Source of the DNA: Phytophthora sp. 'mugwort'
Taxonomy: Eukaryota > Oomycota > Peronosporomycetes > Peronosporales > Peronosporaceae
Length of the DNA stretch: 64,000 bases
Direction: 5' to 3'
NCBI GenBank assembly: GCA_033558025.1
Contig: JAUCEF010000002.1
Coordinates: forward strand, 2,356,001-2,420,000
Positions 63,841-64,000 of the stretch are shown piece by piece. Every line of letters starts with the position of its first letter. Position 1 is the first letter of the stretch. The notes under the pieces are model-generated. The model was not told where the DNA came from and made no database searches. It was given only the letters and a program-made list of their open reading frames with translations. Position numbers and translations under genes: made by a program.

Positions 63841-64000
63841 AAACGCTACTCTTAAAGTATTTGATAAACTTTCTTTTGATATGGCCCTATCAGATATGTT
63901 TGGGCCGTTCAGACAAAATATGTCCGACTTGCTCGATTGCACTGGCTACGCACGATGATGAGGTAAAATGACGTGATTGTGCACTTACTTAGTATGGTCA

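Noticed and set aside
1..64000. tRNA, rRNA or snRNA genes
   Set aside because: I looked for T-loop motifs (GTTCGANNC) with paired acceptor arms and for conserved rRNA words and found none convincing; a covariance-model scan would decide.
1..64000. RxLR or Crinkler effectors
   Set aside because: No ORF combined a signal peptide with RxLR-EER or LFLAK motifs in the expected positions.

Overview
The window looks like nuclear DNA of a Phytophthora-type oomycete. The evidence is an array of Kazal-like secreted protease inhibitors, a bZIP factor split by introns of about 75-100 nt with GT/AG ends, eukaryotic-type host genes (prolyl-tRNA synthetase with a fused editing-like domain, mitochondrial acyl-CoA dehydrogenase, WD40 protein), and layers of Ty3/gypsy, Ty1/copia, LINE, MULE, hAT and pogo-like transposon remains. 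Nothing bacterial is present. I recognised these families by eye, without database searches.

Layout. 1-6.5 kb: chromodomain Ty3/gypsy element (copy A), + strand, cut by the window start. 6.5-13.7 kb: a segment with a decayed MULE and an intact class V aminotransferase-fold gene. It is bracketed by two complementary halves of one LTR in opposite orientation, which suggests an inversion. 13.8-24.9 kb: a pile of decayed elements (pogo-like fragment, retroelement leader, hAT, copia, LINE, gypsy remnant). 24.9-35 kb: LTR-like segments, two MULEs and unrecognised DNA. 35-38.7 kb: small gene island (bZIP, medium-chain acyl-CoA dehydrogenase, Cys-rich surface protein). 39-48.6 kb: a pogo-like transposase split by a full-length gypsy element (copy B, - strand, same family as copy A) with both LTRs and a visible 5-bp target duplication. 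48.9-58.2 kb: second gene island (prolyl-tRNA synthetase, three tandem Kazal-like inhibitors, large WD40 protein). 58.8-64 kb: another decayed pogo/Tigger-like transposase, GATC-rich DNA, a run of hairpins and unassigned ORFs.

Intact genes have long uninterrupted frames. Nearly every transposon frame carries stops or frameshifts. The contrast of short housekeeping islands with repeat-rich DNA, and a small secreted-inhibitor array beside a housekeeping gene, fits the 'two-speed' genomes described for Phytophthora. The most informative structures are the dated nested insertion (copy B in the pogo-like gene), the split LTR around 6.5-13.7 kb, the ORFs antisense to the gypsy 3' region that are shared by both copies, the Kazal genes that all lack the same two cysteines, and a bZIP in which both usually invariant DNA-contact residues are replaced.
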